The notes: a model not told the origin generated them from the sequence alone. DNA of 64,000 bases from Synechococcus sp. BIOS-E4-1 (GCF_014279995.1 NZ_CP047935.1:1943494-2007493); one strand, 5' to 3'. Shown: positions 26,187 through 34,341, counted from the first letter of the stretch. Made by a program: numbers and translations.

Positions 26187-26951
26187 TCAGTCAGCGGGAT
26201 CGGTTGAAGCGAGCTTTTTCTCGAGTTCGATCTCTTTCAGAACTCTTGCTTTCGTCGCTTCGGCTGCTTGGTTCAGCGCACTGATGTGGAGGTGCTCGTC
26301 ACTTGAGGGCGGCAGCATGGTGCGCATCAGTGAATAAGGCTCAACAACAGCGAGGCGCATCTCGTCAGAGCCATGCCACATCAGCGATCGAATGTGGAAC
26401 ATCAGCTCCCTGCACCAACACTCACGAATCTCCAAATAGGCAGTTGGCTTTGTCTCTGACAGTGCATGGCGATGCCCCAGCACACATATCAACCAACACT
26501 GTTCAACCGCCCTATCAAGGGTCAGCGAGATCTCTATTTGACGATCTCCTTCATGCCACTTGTGAGCATCTGCCACTGTCCGACGCAACCCAGGCTCAAA
26601 CCAATCAATCGCTGCATCTTCCAGCAGACACCAGTAGCCCTCGGGCATGAAGAACTTTCTGGTGCGGTCAAGGGGTTTGATAATCAACGGCCCGCGTTCT
26701 GGATAGGCGTCATATTCCGAGGTGCCTCGCAGATAGTCAGGCCGGTCATTGATCCACTGGTACGCGATATCAAGATCGCCAAACCTGTTGAGAATCAGAT
26801 CATCGACCTGCTGCAGATGGTCGTGAAGACGCTCCTCAATCGCGTTTTGCCTGGCGAGCCGCCTTTCTTCTCGAACCTGCCGCTTGCAGTCATCGAGTGA
26901 CATCGAATCGTCAAAGACGGGGGATTGGTCTGTGGTTGTTGCTAAGGTCAT
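26187..26951 (-). CDS. Hypothetical protein upstream of the replication gene
   Basis: 254 aa, Trp- and Arg-rich, soluble. N-terminal charged helix (DDCKRQVREERRLARQNAIEERLHDHLQQVDDLIL), then 'GDLDIAYQWINDRP' and a helical C-terminus (NQAAEATKARVLKEIELEKKLAS). No domain recognised. Same strand as and 62 bp upstream of the primase/helicase, so probably part of the replication operon. Confidence 0.65.
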   Translation of the reverse strand: MTLATTTDQSPVFDDSMSLDDCKRQVREERRLARQNAIEERLHDHLQQVDDLILNRFGDLDIAYQWINDRPDYLRGTSEYDAYPERGPLIIKPLDRTRKFFMPEGYWCLLEDAAIDWFEPGLRRTVADAHKWHEGDRQIEISLTLDRAVEQCWLICVLGHRHALSETKPTAYLEIRECWCRELMFHIRSLMWHGSDEMRLAVVEPYSLMRTMLPPSSDEHLHISALNQAAEATKARVLKEIELEKKLASTDPAD

Positions 26952-26974
26952 GGGAAGGAAATTAGGTTTTTCTG

Positions 26975-27009
26975 CCGCTTCGGAATTCGTCTTCCGAGGC
27001 GGTTTTTTA
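26975..27009 (+). terminator. Strong hairpin with T-run reading plus strand
   Basis: CCGCTTCGGAA-TTCGTC-TTCCGAGGCGG followed by TTTTTTAT. It terminates plus-strand transcripts although all genes nearby are on the minus strand, so it may block antisense transcription, or shape the leader of the gene at 26187-26951. Confidence 0.55.
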
Positions 27010-27019
27010 TGCCTGGTGT

Positions 27020-27247
27020 TCAGAGTGGTTCGTGGAGGTTGATGCCCTCAGCGAGAGCGCCACGCCACAACCAAAGGCGGATGATTCGGCCCTCTGAACA
27101 ACGCTCGCAAAGCGCTCGGGTGAGCAACTTCGCGTAAGCAGATGCGCCACAACGAACAGTGATCTGCCTGACAAGTGGTGGCAGATGTTTTTCCTCGTAT
27201 GGCTGCAACCCTCCAGCGCAATTTGCGCAATTGGTTGAGGTTGTCAA
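27020..27247 (-). CDS. Small Cys-containing hypothetical protein
   Basis: 75 aa. 'CANCAGGLQPYEEKHLPPLVRQ' near the N-terminus and 'LCERCSEG' later give two CxxC pairs, so a small zinc-binding fold is possible. No family recognised. In line with the minus-strand early operon of the element. Confidence 0.5.
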   Translation of the reverse strand: MTTSTNCANCAGGLQPYEEKHLPPLVRQITVRCGASAYAKLLTRALCERCSEGRIIRLWLWRGALAEGINLHEPL

Positions 27248-27352
27248 AACTGATTACTCCTAGCGAGTGAACAAAGACTAGCAAGATAATTCAGATTAAT
27301 GCACATCAATGTGACTGCAATCTTCTCTCTTGCTAGTTACTTAGGCAGCTAT

Positions 27353-27592
27353 TTATGGGAATTGATCTCCCTGCTGACAAGCCAGCTGGTGCTCCACCCG
27401 ATCCAGCACCTTGAGATCTTCACTTGAATGAAAATCGATGGCATCCCGATAACGCTCGCGCCAGAGCGAAGCCGCTGCCCGGGCATCGTCAGCATGGTTT
27501 GCCATGCCGAGGCCCTCGAAGTAGCTGGCCCTGAGCTGCTCGAACCTGATGCCGGTGGCGGCCACATCGGCCGCAGTGATTCTTTCCCTCAT
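27353..27592 (-). CDS. Hypothetical protein, 79 aa
   Basis: Helical, charged (RERITAADVAATGIRFEQLRASYFEGLGMANHADDARAAASLWRERY). The ATG overlaps the stop of the J-domain gene by 4 nt (27589-27592), which fixes the start and shows translational coupling. No domain recognised. Confidence 0.65.
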   Translation of the reverse strand: MRERITAADVAATGIRFEQLRASYFEGLGMANHADDARAAASLWRERYRDAIDFHSSEDLKVLDRVEHQLACQQGDQFP

Positions 27593-28095
27593 GAGCGGGC
27601 CATCTCCAATGCTTTGTCTCTGGCGGTGTTGATTCGTGCCATCACCTCAGTTCGACCTCCTCGATCTGGGTGGTGAATTCGCATCAGTTCTCGATGCCGA
27701 GTCCGTACTTCTGAAGCCCTGGCGGTTGCATCCAGGCCGAGGATTGCGAAGGGTTCAGAGGAACGCCCCAAACCTCCAGATAACAGGCTGGCTAGCTCCA
27801 GCTGTGAAACCGAAGCAGCCAGTCGCACGTTCTCCTTCTGGAGCTCCTGAATCTCTTTTTCAAAGCGCTCTGATCGATTGAGGTAAAAGCGAAATGACAC
27901 CTCAAGCTCAGAGTTTTGATGTCTGAGGAAAGCAATCTCATCTGCTTTCTTCTGGCAATCGTTGTCCTGCGGCATGTCGATAAGACCGGCCGCATAGCGG
28001 AGGTGTTGCCGAGCCTTGTCATTGCGATGGATGGCTGGCCATGTGGCCAACTCACACAACGTCTCGACAACCTCGTTCAGGTTGGGTTGCTGCAT
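27589..28095 (-). CDS. Protein with C-terminal J-domain
   Basis: 168 aa. Residues ~50-105 are a coiled coil (FLRHQNSELEVSFRFYLNRSERFEKEIQELQKENVRLAA). Residues ~118-165 are a J-domain: 'FAILGLDATARASEVRTRHRELMRIHHPDRGG' with an intact HPD, then 'VMARINTARDKAL'. It should recruit and stimulate an Hsp70 (DnaK). The coiled coil followed by J order is unlike DnaJ/DjlA. Overlaps both neighbours at stop/start codons, so it belongs to a three-gene operon headed by the HTH gene. It may recruit host DnaK to element replication; that is inference. Confidence 0.8.
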   Translation of the reverse strand: MQQPNLNEVVETLCELATWPAIHRNDKARQHLRYAAGLIDMPQDNDCQKKADEIAFLRHQNSELEVSFRFYLNRSERFEKEIQELQKENVRLAASVSQLELASLLSGGLGRSSEPFAILGLDATARASEVRTRHRELMRIHHPDRGGRTEVMARINTARDKALEMARS

Positions 28096-28394
28096 CAGCG
28101 CTCACCTCGCTGAATCTGCTCGGCGCAGACAGTCGCCCGTTGTCGGTCGAACACGTACTGAAACCGAGTGCCACGCTTCTTTTTCACGAAGCAGCTCGGG
28201 TCCATTTGCCCGGTCTCGCACCACCGGATCAGGCATCGTTTGCTGATGCCAAGCTCCTGCGCGAACTTCGCGCTGGTGGTGTGGCGATTTCCCGGCACGG
28301 GTAAGTGCTGAATCGCTTTGTTCAGAATTTCGCGGAGATCCTGAACCTCGCCGGAAAGCGCAGCAATTCGCCCCTCAAGAGTTTGATGTTCCAT
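28095..28394 (-). CDS. Helix-turn-helix (excisionase/AlpA-like) DNA-binding protein
   Basis: 99 aa. N-terminal coiled coil (LEGRIAALSGEVQDLREILNKAI), then an HTH/winged element 'TSAKFAQELGISKRCLIRWCETGQMDPSCFVKKKRGTRFQYVF' resembling MerR-like excisionase folds. First gene of the operon with the J-domain protein (1-nt overlap). Likely a regulator or recombination directionality factor of the element. Confidence 0.65.
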   Translation of the reverse strand: MEHQTLEGRIAALSGEVQDLREILNKAIQHLPVPGNRHTTSAKFAQELGISKRCLIRWCETGQMDPSCFVKKKRGTRFQYVFDRQRATVCAEQIQRGER

Positions 28395-28636
28395 TGTTGA
28401 TGGAGCAAAACCGCCTGGATCCCTCTGGAACCTGTTGCGGGTGATTTTGCGTCCGAGCTTTCAATGTGCCGGTGACTTATCCCTCTTCGGTCCCCGTAGC
28501 GATGGGGCAACAGTGAGGGCCGGGGAGCACCAAACCTTGCTGAAGGGTTCAGACCGTGCCGGTTTCAACTTGCTGAGTTTGCACAACCTGACTCAGGCAG
28601 TCAAGCAACTCAAGAGTAATTCGTACTATTTTGCAA

Positions 28637-28792
28637 ATGTGGCATGACAAAACTATTTTTTCATCTGAAGAGCAAAGAAGAACTGAGCTTAGAAGATTTT
28701 TGAATTTTTATAACACTGTTAAGCCTCACAAAGGGATTGATAATTTAACCTCATATGATAAACTAGAGAGATATTTTAAACAAAATGTGTAA
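28637..28792 (+). pseudogene. C-terminal remnant of a DDE transposase
   Basis: 51 codons ending TAA. 'RRTELRRFLNFYNTVKPHKGIDNLTSYDKL' is the C-terminal signature of the IS3/IS481-type integrase-core transposase (YN..RPHxG...L.P...). No N-terminal part is found upstream, where base composition changes abruptly. It marks the left edge of an AT-rich segment that includes the CEOS-like gene. Confidence 0.75.
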
Positions 28793-28817
28793 ACAACTCG
28801 GTAGAATCTAACAAATT

Positions 28818-29924
28818 ATGAATAATCAAATGTTTGGAGTTATAGGAACTTCTAGAAAAGAATCAGAAAAAAGACTACCAATTCATCCAAAACATTTACT
28901 AAAAATACCTAAAGACATTAGAAGTAATATGGTCTTTGAAACTGGATATGGAGAACATTTTGGGATATCTGATGAAAAAATTGCTAGCTTAACTGCAGGC
29001 ACTGCTTCACGTAAAGATATACTAAAAGATATAGGAAACGTAATTTTATTAAAACCAGTTTTAGAAGACTTTACAGAGATCAAAGAGGGTGGAATAATTT
29101 TGGGTTGGTCTCACTGTGTCCAACAAAAAGAAATCACTCAAATAGCTATTGATAAAAAATTAACTATTATATCTTTTGAGTCAATGTTTTCTCTTAATAA
29201 AGATAACAAAATAAATGAACATGTCTTTTATCAAAATAATGAATTAGCTGGTTATTGTGCCGTTCTACATGCACTTCAATTAAAAGGAATTGATGGTCTG
29301 TATGGAGATCAAAAGAAAATACTAGTCATAGGTTTTGGGTCTGTAAGTCATGGAGCTATACATGCCTTACAAGCAAGAGGCTATAAAGATATAACAATAT
29401 GTACACGCAGAAGTATTGGTACATTATCGAATGTAATTACAGGGTGTAAATATGTTACTATGCCAAAAGATATTATAAGCAGTAAAAGGTTTGCTAATTT
29501 GATTTATAAGTCTGATATGGTTATTAACGGGATATTACAAGACCCTGATAATCCAATAATGTTCATAAAAGAAAAAGACCATTTAAAAATGAAATCAGGA
29601 AGTTTGATTATTGATGTTAGTTGTGATCAAGACATGGGATTTTCTTTTTCAAAACCAACTACATTTAAAGATCCTATATTTAAAGTAGATAATATAGATT
29701 ACTATGGGGTAGATCATACCCCAAGTTACCTCTGGGATACTGCTACTATGACAATATCTCAAGCACTCAGTGATTACTTACCTAATATCATTATAGGCAA
29801 AGAAAATAAATCTAAAAATAAGACATTGCTAAATGCTACAGACATCAAAGATGGGATTATCAATAATAAAACTATAATTTCATTTCAAAATAGAAATGAA
29901 GAATACCCTTATCATTTTATATAG
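28818..29924 (+). CDS. N5-(carboxyethyl)ornithine synthase-like / alanine dehydrogenase-PNT family enzyme
   Basis: 368 aa. N-terminal AlaDH/PNT domain ('SRKESEKRLPIHPKHL', 'FETGYGEHFGISDEKI'), an NAD(P)-binding Rossmann motif 'KILVIGFGSVSHGAIHALQA', and the CEOS-type C-terminal part ('IIDVSCDQDMGFSFSKPTT', 'YYGVDHTPSYLWDTAT'). CEOS reductively condenses ornithine (or lysine) with pyruvate; alanine dehydrogenase or another opine-type reaction is possible. Its base composition is strikingly AT-rich (codons ending in A/T) against ~55% GC neighbours, so it is recently acquired cargo, next to a transposase remnant and 250 bp before the right attachment repeat. Confidence 0.75.
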   Translation: MNNQMFGVIGTSRKESEKRLPIHPKHLLKIPKDIRSNMVFETGYGEHFGISDEKIASLTAGTASRKDILKDIGNVILLKPVLEDFTEIKEGGIILGWSHCVQQKEITQIAIDKKLTIISFESMFSLNKDNKINEHVFYQNNELAGYCAVLHALQLKGIDGLYGDQKKILVIGFGSVSHGAIHALQARGYKDITICTRRSIGTLSNVITGCKYVTMPKDIISSKRFANLIYKSDMVINGILQDPDNPIMFIKEKDHLKMKSGSLIIDVSCDQDMGFSFSKPTTFKDPIFKVDNIDYYGVDHTPSYLWDTATMTISQALSDYLPNIIIGKENKSKNKTLLNATDIKDGIINNKTIISFQNRNEEYPYHFI

Positions 29925-30174
29925 ATTATTTGACTAAATTGTTTTCACCTTTATTGAACATGGTTTACCTCTATTTTCACCATTTTCAAAAGGGCACCGT
30001 CAAGTTAACTAATTGAGGTGTAGAAAAGTGCTTCTACTGATTTTTAGAAACAGTAAACCTCATTAATTGAGTTGGCTCTGGCTCGAAAGACCAGTGCCGG
30101 GCAAATATGTCGAAAATGTGTCGCAGACTGTCACACATATGCCCAAAGTCCTTGCAAGCAGGGAGGCACAGCTT

Positions 30175-30269
30175 GGTCTTGAAAACCAGCGTGGGCGCAA
30201 GTTCACCGTCGGTTCGAATCCGACCCTCTCCGTTCCAGAAACCCAGTCACTGACTGGGTTTTTTAGTGT
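30175..30269 (+). repeat. Right attachment repeat: 3' tRNA-Ser fragment
   Basis: Copy of 11001-11095 (tRNA-Ser from the anticodon stem to the discriminator base at 30232, plus the terminator hairpin). The 5' half of the tRNA is replaced by unrelated sequence, so this is not a functional tRNA. It is followed by a second integrase in the same spacing as the first, so it also served as left end of an earlier insertion. Confidence 0.9.
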
Positions 30270-30361
30270 TTGAGATGGCTTTCAGAAGGTCTGCAGCGAA
30301 GCTTCAGGTGCAGCAACACTGCCTGGAATTACGCCAAAAAGAGGCACAAAGTGCCAACAAA

Positions 30362-31460
30362 ATGCCCCTGGGCCTGAATGCCACTGCAGCCAGCCTTATG
30401 GCGCGTGGGATCAAGGGCAGCCTGTATGAGGCGAGGGGGTCCTTCTACTGGCGGGTCTGCGTTGCAGATTCAGAAGGTCAAGGAAGAACTCGCAAAATTC
30501 CCCTGCGGCTGCGGACGCAGCCTTCAACCCTGACCCTGGCGGAAACAAGAATTGCCGAATTATCTGCATTGATCCAGCTGGAGGGGGGTTCTGCCCGATC
30601 AGCTGCCATGGAACGCACCGAAAGTTGCTCCTGTAGCCAAGAAACACGCCTTCACCGTGGCCAAGGGGGTCAAAGCCTTCGAGGTTGATTTTTGGAAAGG
30701 CAAGACCAGAACCACTGCAGCTGAGCGCACCTGGGAACGGTTGAAAGCAGAGACAGATCGGCTGCCGCAGCAAGCAACGCTCACCATGGATCTGCTTGTG
30801 GGTGTCGGTGAGCAGCAGGAGCCCGGCAGCCGAACCCACCTCGAATTTCTGAAAGTGTCGAAACGGCTGGCCAAGCTCATGCGCGTTGAGGGCACAGACC
30901 GACTCGATGATCTGAAAACGCCTTACGAACCAGAAGCTCGCGAGATTCCAAGCGATGCGGAGATTAAGCAGGTTGTTGAGGCCACGATTGACGATCCAAC
31001 TTGGGGCTGGGCAACGTGAACGCTTGCCACGTTCGGCTGCAGACCGTCTGAATGCTTTTCAATGCGCACTTCTGATGACGGCACCGCGCAGTGCCTCACC
31101 ATTAAAAGGGAGGTGAAACTCCCCACCTGGCGCACTGCCCTGGCGCTGCCAGTCTGTGATCTCTCCGAACCTGAACGGGTGTTGCCGTGGGATGTGACAG
31201 CTCCGGCGAAATACGACAGCAAACACGCCAAGCTCCTTTGTGATCGTTGGCAGGGTTGGCTAAAACGGCGATTCCCCGGGATGCAGCTCTACTGCTTCAG
31301 GCATGCCTGAGCAATCCGCAGCATCAGCAAGGTGCCGTCGACATCCATCGCTGCGAAGTGCATGGGCCACGACATCGCCGTGCACCATCGGGAATATCAC
31401 CGCTGGTTGGATCAGGCCGACATCGCCGCAGTCGCGTTGGCGATGCAAAACGCAGCTTGA
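30362..31460 (+). pseudogene. Second tRNA-proximal tyrosine integrase, decayed
   Basis: Homologue of the integrase at 11199-12296. Damage: a frame change near 30588 (after 'ALIQLEGG'), the same TGA as copy 1 at 31016-31018, and a further TGA at 31307 turning 'FRHAW' into FRHA-stop just before the HxxR arginine. The N-terminal third differs clearly from copy 1, whereas from about 30700 on the two are nearly identical. That points to recombination or gene conversion between them. Not functional. Confidence 0.85.
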
Positions 31461-31493
31461 TTTGATACCTGCAGCAACCGCTTTGGCGAGTGA

Positions 31494-31745
31494 ATGAGGA
31501 TCGATTGCCTGGCTCGGATGCTGCTGACTCTCGACGTTCTGCTGGAGGCCGCCACTGCGATGAACGACGAGATCGCGACTCACATCCACTGCCTGCAGAA
31601 GCATGAGCTGACTCCTGAGGCCAGGGATCGCATGGAGCAGAACCTTGCTGGCGGTGTCGCCCGTGCCTTGCAGGTGATCGGGATGCACCAGCTGCATCTC
31701 TCTTTCAAGTTCGACGAGCTGGCCGTAAAGATGGCGCTCGCCTGA
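31494..31745 (+). CDS. Small hypothetical protein of the integrase module, copy 2
   Basis: 83 aa, paralogue of 12367-12612 ('MNDEIATHIHCLQKHELTPEARDRMEQNLAGG', 'MHQLHLSFKFDELAV'). Helical, no known domain. It has remained open while the integrase before it and the nuclease after it are broken, so it may have its own use or be too short to have collected a stop. Confidence 0.55.
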   Translation: MRIDCLARMLLTLDVLLEAATAMNDEIATHIHCLQKHELTPEARDRMEQNLAGGVARALQVIGMHQLHLSFKFDELAVKMALA

Positions 31746-31762
31746 TCAGCATCATCGGAGTG

Positions 31763-32022
31763 ATGAGATTCAACACTGCCGCGCGATCGGCTCAGCTGCC
31801 CTGCTGTTGATGCTTGGGCTTCCTGCTGCGACCCTGGAGACCGTCACCATCCGCAGCTACTACGACGGCGACACCTACAGAACCACTGGCTGTGAGCGGA
31901 TCAGACCGGCCTGCATCGACACTCCCGAGCGGCAACTGAGGCGGGCTCAGCCGGAACGGGTCAAGGCGGCTAGAGATCACCCAGCGACGATGAATACAGA
32001 GATCACCAATATGAATGCTTGA
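31763..32022 (+). pseudogene. Truncated thermonuclease, copy 2
   Basis: The signal region (ATG 31763) and the core ('TVTIRSYYDGDTYR', 'RPACIDTPER') are in different frames. The gene stops after 'VKAARDH', losing the 'DRYGRTVGELF' half present in copy 1. CYDGDT has become YYDGDT. Broken. Confidence 0.75.
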
Positions 32023-32428
32023 GAAACTTCTTATGAATTTGCCAGAAAAATGTTGCTTGGTAAGTCATAGTCTCCATCGACCATTTTTCTGCATTTTCAT
32101 CGGGCAGTTCCTGCATTAAATTAAAGCTTGCACGCAAATTTTTGCAGTCAACAAAAAGTGCCGTTGGCACGAGTAGACCATTGTCAGCCATGGTTTGCGT
32201 GGGAGTGGTGACTCCGACTCCAAACGCTGTTTTACTTCCCACGACTCTTGCATAGCTAAACACGTATTTCTCAGGTTGATCGACTTCAAAATAGCCGTAC
32301 TCTTCACGTGGCTTGCCTCCAATTTGCACGTCGTTTGCAGAAACTTTGGCGAATTGACTAATAGCTGCAATTACAAAAGATGTTGATAGTAATAATTTCA
32401 CGAGTCTTCGGGTCATTTCAAATATCAA
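32003..32428 (-). CDS. Secreted hypothetical protein, 141 aa
   Basis: Signal peptide 'RLVKLLLSTSFVIAAISQFAKVSA' from Met 1 or Met 5, then a mature part with 'YGYFEVDQPEKYVFSYARVVGSKTAFGVGVTTPTQTM' and two Cys ('VDCKNL' only one clear). No family recognised. AT-richer than the module genes. Confidence 0.55.
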   Translation of the reverse strand: MIFEMTRRLVKLLLSTSFVIAAISQFAKVSANDVQIGGKPREEYGYFEVDQPEKYVFSYARVVGSKTAFGVGVTTPTQTMADNGLLVPTALFVDCKNLRASFNLMQELPDENAEKWSMETMTYQATFFWQIHKKFLKHSYW

Positions 32429-32468
32429 TGCTTCCTTTCTTCTAGCAGTTCTTTATCGCTTGGCCGTC

Positions 32469-32483
32469 GGAGGGATGACCTCC
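32469..32483 (+). repeat. Module-end GGAGGGATGACCTCC palindrome, copy 2
   Basis: Same 15-bp hairpin as at 13898, 38242 and 48943, here after the truncated thermonuclease and the secreted hypothetical gene. Confidence 0.65.
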
Positions 32484-32524
32484 TGACGGAAAAACAACCT
32501 CACGCCACCCATTCCCCGCCAAGT

Positions 32525-32605
32525 GCGATTTTTTATTGCCCTGGAGCGCTCGGCAGGATGTGCGTCACCAGATCAACGTAGACCCAGCGGATCACGCCTG
32601 GAGCC
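32525..32605 (-). pseudogene. Relic of a DUF3104 gene (3' end)
   Basis: CTCGGCAGGATGTGCGTCACCAGATC then AGCGGATCACGCCTGGA matches the 3' end of the intact DUF3104 genes at 33042 and 50568 but breaks off after ~75 bp. No open frame remains. Confidence 0.55.
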
Positions 32606-32765
32606 GTTCATCCGCAAAGGAGATCAAAAGCCCCTTAATACCATTCACGATATACGAATTTGCCGGGAACCTCGTTGGGTGGCTGAAATGCGGGCCAATC
32701 TCCTTTTTTCTCTACATCAAAATACCAATCTTCACCTTTTCGGATCATCCAATACGGAAAAGTAT

Positions 32766-33026
32766 TTACTTTTTATCTACAATCATTAAGCGCTCTTTGG
32801 AGAATTCTGCAATAATTTTGTGTGGATCGTCTCTGTAATTCCACGTAGCTCGCGCAGACGTGAATCTTCCGTCGATGCGAATGCTGTTGATATCAATCTG
32901 ATAATCCACAATATTAATCGGCTTTTTATCAAGATCATATGAAATTGATGCAGCTGTGACCCACCTTTCGGCCTTAGCAGGGGAGGCAACCAGGATCAAC
33001 GGCAGAGCCAATAGGAGTCGTTTCAT
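32766..33026 (-). CDS. Small secreted hypothetical protein, 86 aa
   Basis: Signal peptide MKRLLLALPLILVASPAKA, mature part 'ERWVTAASISYDLDKKPINIVDYQIDINSIRIDGRFTSARATWNYRDDP', which looks like a small surface-adhesin-E-type beta fold. Exported role unknown. Confidence 0.65.
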   Translation of the reverse strand: MKRLLLALPLILVASPAKAERWVTAASISYDLDKKPINIVDYQIDINSIRIDGRFTSARATWNYRDDPHKIIAEFSKERLMIVDKK

Positions 33027-33041
33027 CCCATCAGTTTGGCC

Positions 33042-33317
33042 TTAGTCGGTACCGGGAAGGATGTGGGTCACCATATCAGCGTTGACCAAGCGGATCACGC
33101 CTGAATCCACATCGGCGAACTGAAAGAGGTTGTGCATGGAGGGATCACGGGCAGCACCACCGCAGTGGATCACCTGCCCCATCCACCAATCCTTGTCGGC
33201 CTTCTCTCCGGTCAGAAGGTCGTGGAGCACGATCACCGTCATGCCTGGAACCACGCTCAGGAAGATCGGCTGTTCTGAGGGGTCCTGTTGGTTGTAGATC
33301 CCGTGGTCGACTGACAC
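33042..33317 (-). CDS. DUF3104 family protein, copy 1
   Basis: Core 'FLSVVPGMTVIVLHDLLTGEKADKDWWMGQVIHCGGAARDPSMHNLFQFADVDSGVIRLVNADMV' matches the other copy at 50568-50861 closely. The frame is open to 33458 but that part is the leader repeat of the divergent procA gene; GTG 33317 is a more likely start (91 aa). DUF3104 is a picocyanobacterial family of unknown function. Divergent pairing with procA recurs at 39.0-39.7 kb (both decayed). Confidence 0.7.
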   Translation of the reverse strand: MSVDHGIYNQQDPSEQPIFLSVVPGMTVIVLHDLLTGEKADKDWWMGQVIHCGGAARDPSMHNLFQFADVDSGVIRLVNADMVTHILPGTD

Positions 33318-33392
33318 ACTCTCACTATGAGGATAAGTAATAGCCACAAAACAGCAGGTCTGCCCCAAGTTTTTTTGGCAAGACCAAGCCTG

Positions 33393-33460
33393 ATGGTGCC
33401 CGGAGTACGGATGACGCTGCTGCTGGCCATGGCTAAGTTTTCTGTACTGGCCAGTCACCG
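33393..33460 (+). promoter_or_regulatory. procA leader type B, copy 1
   Basis: GTGCCCGGAGTACGGATGAC, GCTGCTGCTGGCCATGGCTAA, GTTTTCTGTACTGGCCAGTCACC. Near-identical blocks precede procA at 34447 and 42945 and the relics at ~39450 and 51801. GGCTAAGTT sits where the type A leaders have GCTATAAC (last base 22 nt before the ATG). Confidence 0.6.
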
Positions 33461-33721
33461 ATGTCCCTAGAACAACTCAAGGCATTCCTCGCCAAAGTCA
33501 AAGACGATTCCAATCTTCAGGAGAAACTTAAAGCAGCTAAGTCACCTGAAGGCGTTGTGGGCATTGCTAAAGAACAAGGTTATGAATTCACTGCTGATAA
33601 GATCAACCAGCTCAGTGAAGAAGAGCTTGAAGGCACAGCTGGCGGTGGATGTTACGATAATACTAATGAGTGTAGTACCATGACTATTGTTGTGTTGCAA
33701 GGGGAGGGGGATAAAAGATAA
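33461..33721 (+). CDS. Nif11-leader precursor peptide
   Basis: 86 aa. Leader of the 'MSLEQLKAFLAKVK...AKSPEGVVGIAKEQGYEFTADKI' subfamily ending ELEGTAGG. Core of about 24 residues beginning GCYDNTNEC with two Cys and four Ser/Thr; both Cys are near the N-terminus and the tail (VVLQGEGDKR) is without ring residues. Type B leader upstream; divergent from DUF3104. Confidence 0.88.
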   Translation: MSLEQLKAFLAKVKDDSNLQEKLKAAKSPEGVVGIAKEQGYEFTADKINQLSEEELEGTAGGGCYDNTNECSTMTIVVLQGEGDKR

Positions 33722-34047
33722 AGCGAAAGATTAAGTGGACTCCCCATATGAGAGCTCTCGTAGACTACGCCCTCTAATCCCCTGCATTGACAGGAAATTT
33801 TTATTGTGTCAATAGTCTGGCTAAGCCCATAAATCAGCCTTCAATACCTGGCACAATTGAGCGCAGTTGAGCAGAAATAGTCAGGGCTTAATTAACAATC
33901 AAGCCTGCAATTAACTAGCAACTCCGGCCAATACTCGTTCAGCCGCTGCAATCAACTCCGACTCCCTGCCAAGACCAGGCCGGCCTACGCCCGAAATACG
34001 GATAGACCGCAGCAGAGCCTGCCTGGCGATCCAAGGGCTCTCCTTTA
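33722..34047. repeat. Spacer repeat, copy 2, with weak terminator
   Basis: 33778-33810 has a weak CCTGCATTGACAGG hairpin followed by AAATTTTTATT. 33832-33943 repeats 14984-15088. The rest up to 34047 has no gene. Confidence 0.65.
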
Positions 34048-34110
34048 GTGACTACGTGTCACCCGATACATACAAGCAGTTGTAGCCTTTGTTTGTCGAG
34101 ATCGCGTCAA

Positions 34111-34341
34111 ATGGAAGACTTGCTGACCATTGCGAATAAGTGCCAGACGGTCAGCTTCCTTTCTGATCCAAGCCCCAGTGGTTCAACAAATGACGTCTTC
34201 GTGATCGTTGACCACATCAAAGAAATGCCAGCAAGTCATCCTCCTCTTCTGAAGACACGCCGGAACATGCGTTATGAGGATGCCGTTGCTCTTTGGAGAG
34301 AGCTTCAACGCTGTGGATGGACTGTGACTGAAGCTTCCTGA
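34111..34341 (+). CDS. DUF1651 family protein, copy 1
   Basis: 76 aa from ATG 34111; a GTG at 34048 would add 21 residues without similarity to the family. 'VFVIVDHIKEMPASHPPLLKTRRNMRYEDAVALWRELQRCGWTV' matches the picocyanobacterial DUF1651 family; a second member is at 59490-59720 and is also 76 aa. Function unknown. Confidence 0.65.
   Translation: MEDLLTIANKCQTVSFLSDPSPSGSTNDVFVIVDHIKEMPASHPPLLKTRRNMRYEDAVALWRELQRCGWTVTEAS

Larger units (their letters stand above)
11001..30174. mobile_element. Genomic island integrated in tRNA-Ser, tycheposon/phage-satellite-like
   Basis: Bounded by direct repeats of the tRNA-Ser 3' end. It carries a tRNA-proximal tyrosine integrase (interrupted), a second short tyrosine recombinase at 18.2 kb, a TerS-like gene, a primase/DUF3987 replication gene with an iteron region, HTH and J-domain genes, and cargo (metallothionein, CEOS-like dehydrogenase). 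No capsid, portal, large terminase, tail or lysis gene was seen. This set resembles the tRNA-associated tycheposons and phage satellites of marine picocyanobacteria; the class assignment is inference. The interrupted integrase and replicase suggest it is no longer autonomous. Confidence 0.8.

Noticed and set aside
30175-30232. Second tRNA-Ser gene
   Set aside because: Only the 3' part is present; the acceptor 5' strand and D-arm are missing, so it is an attachment remnant.
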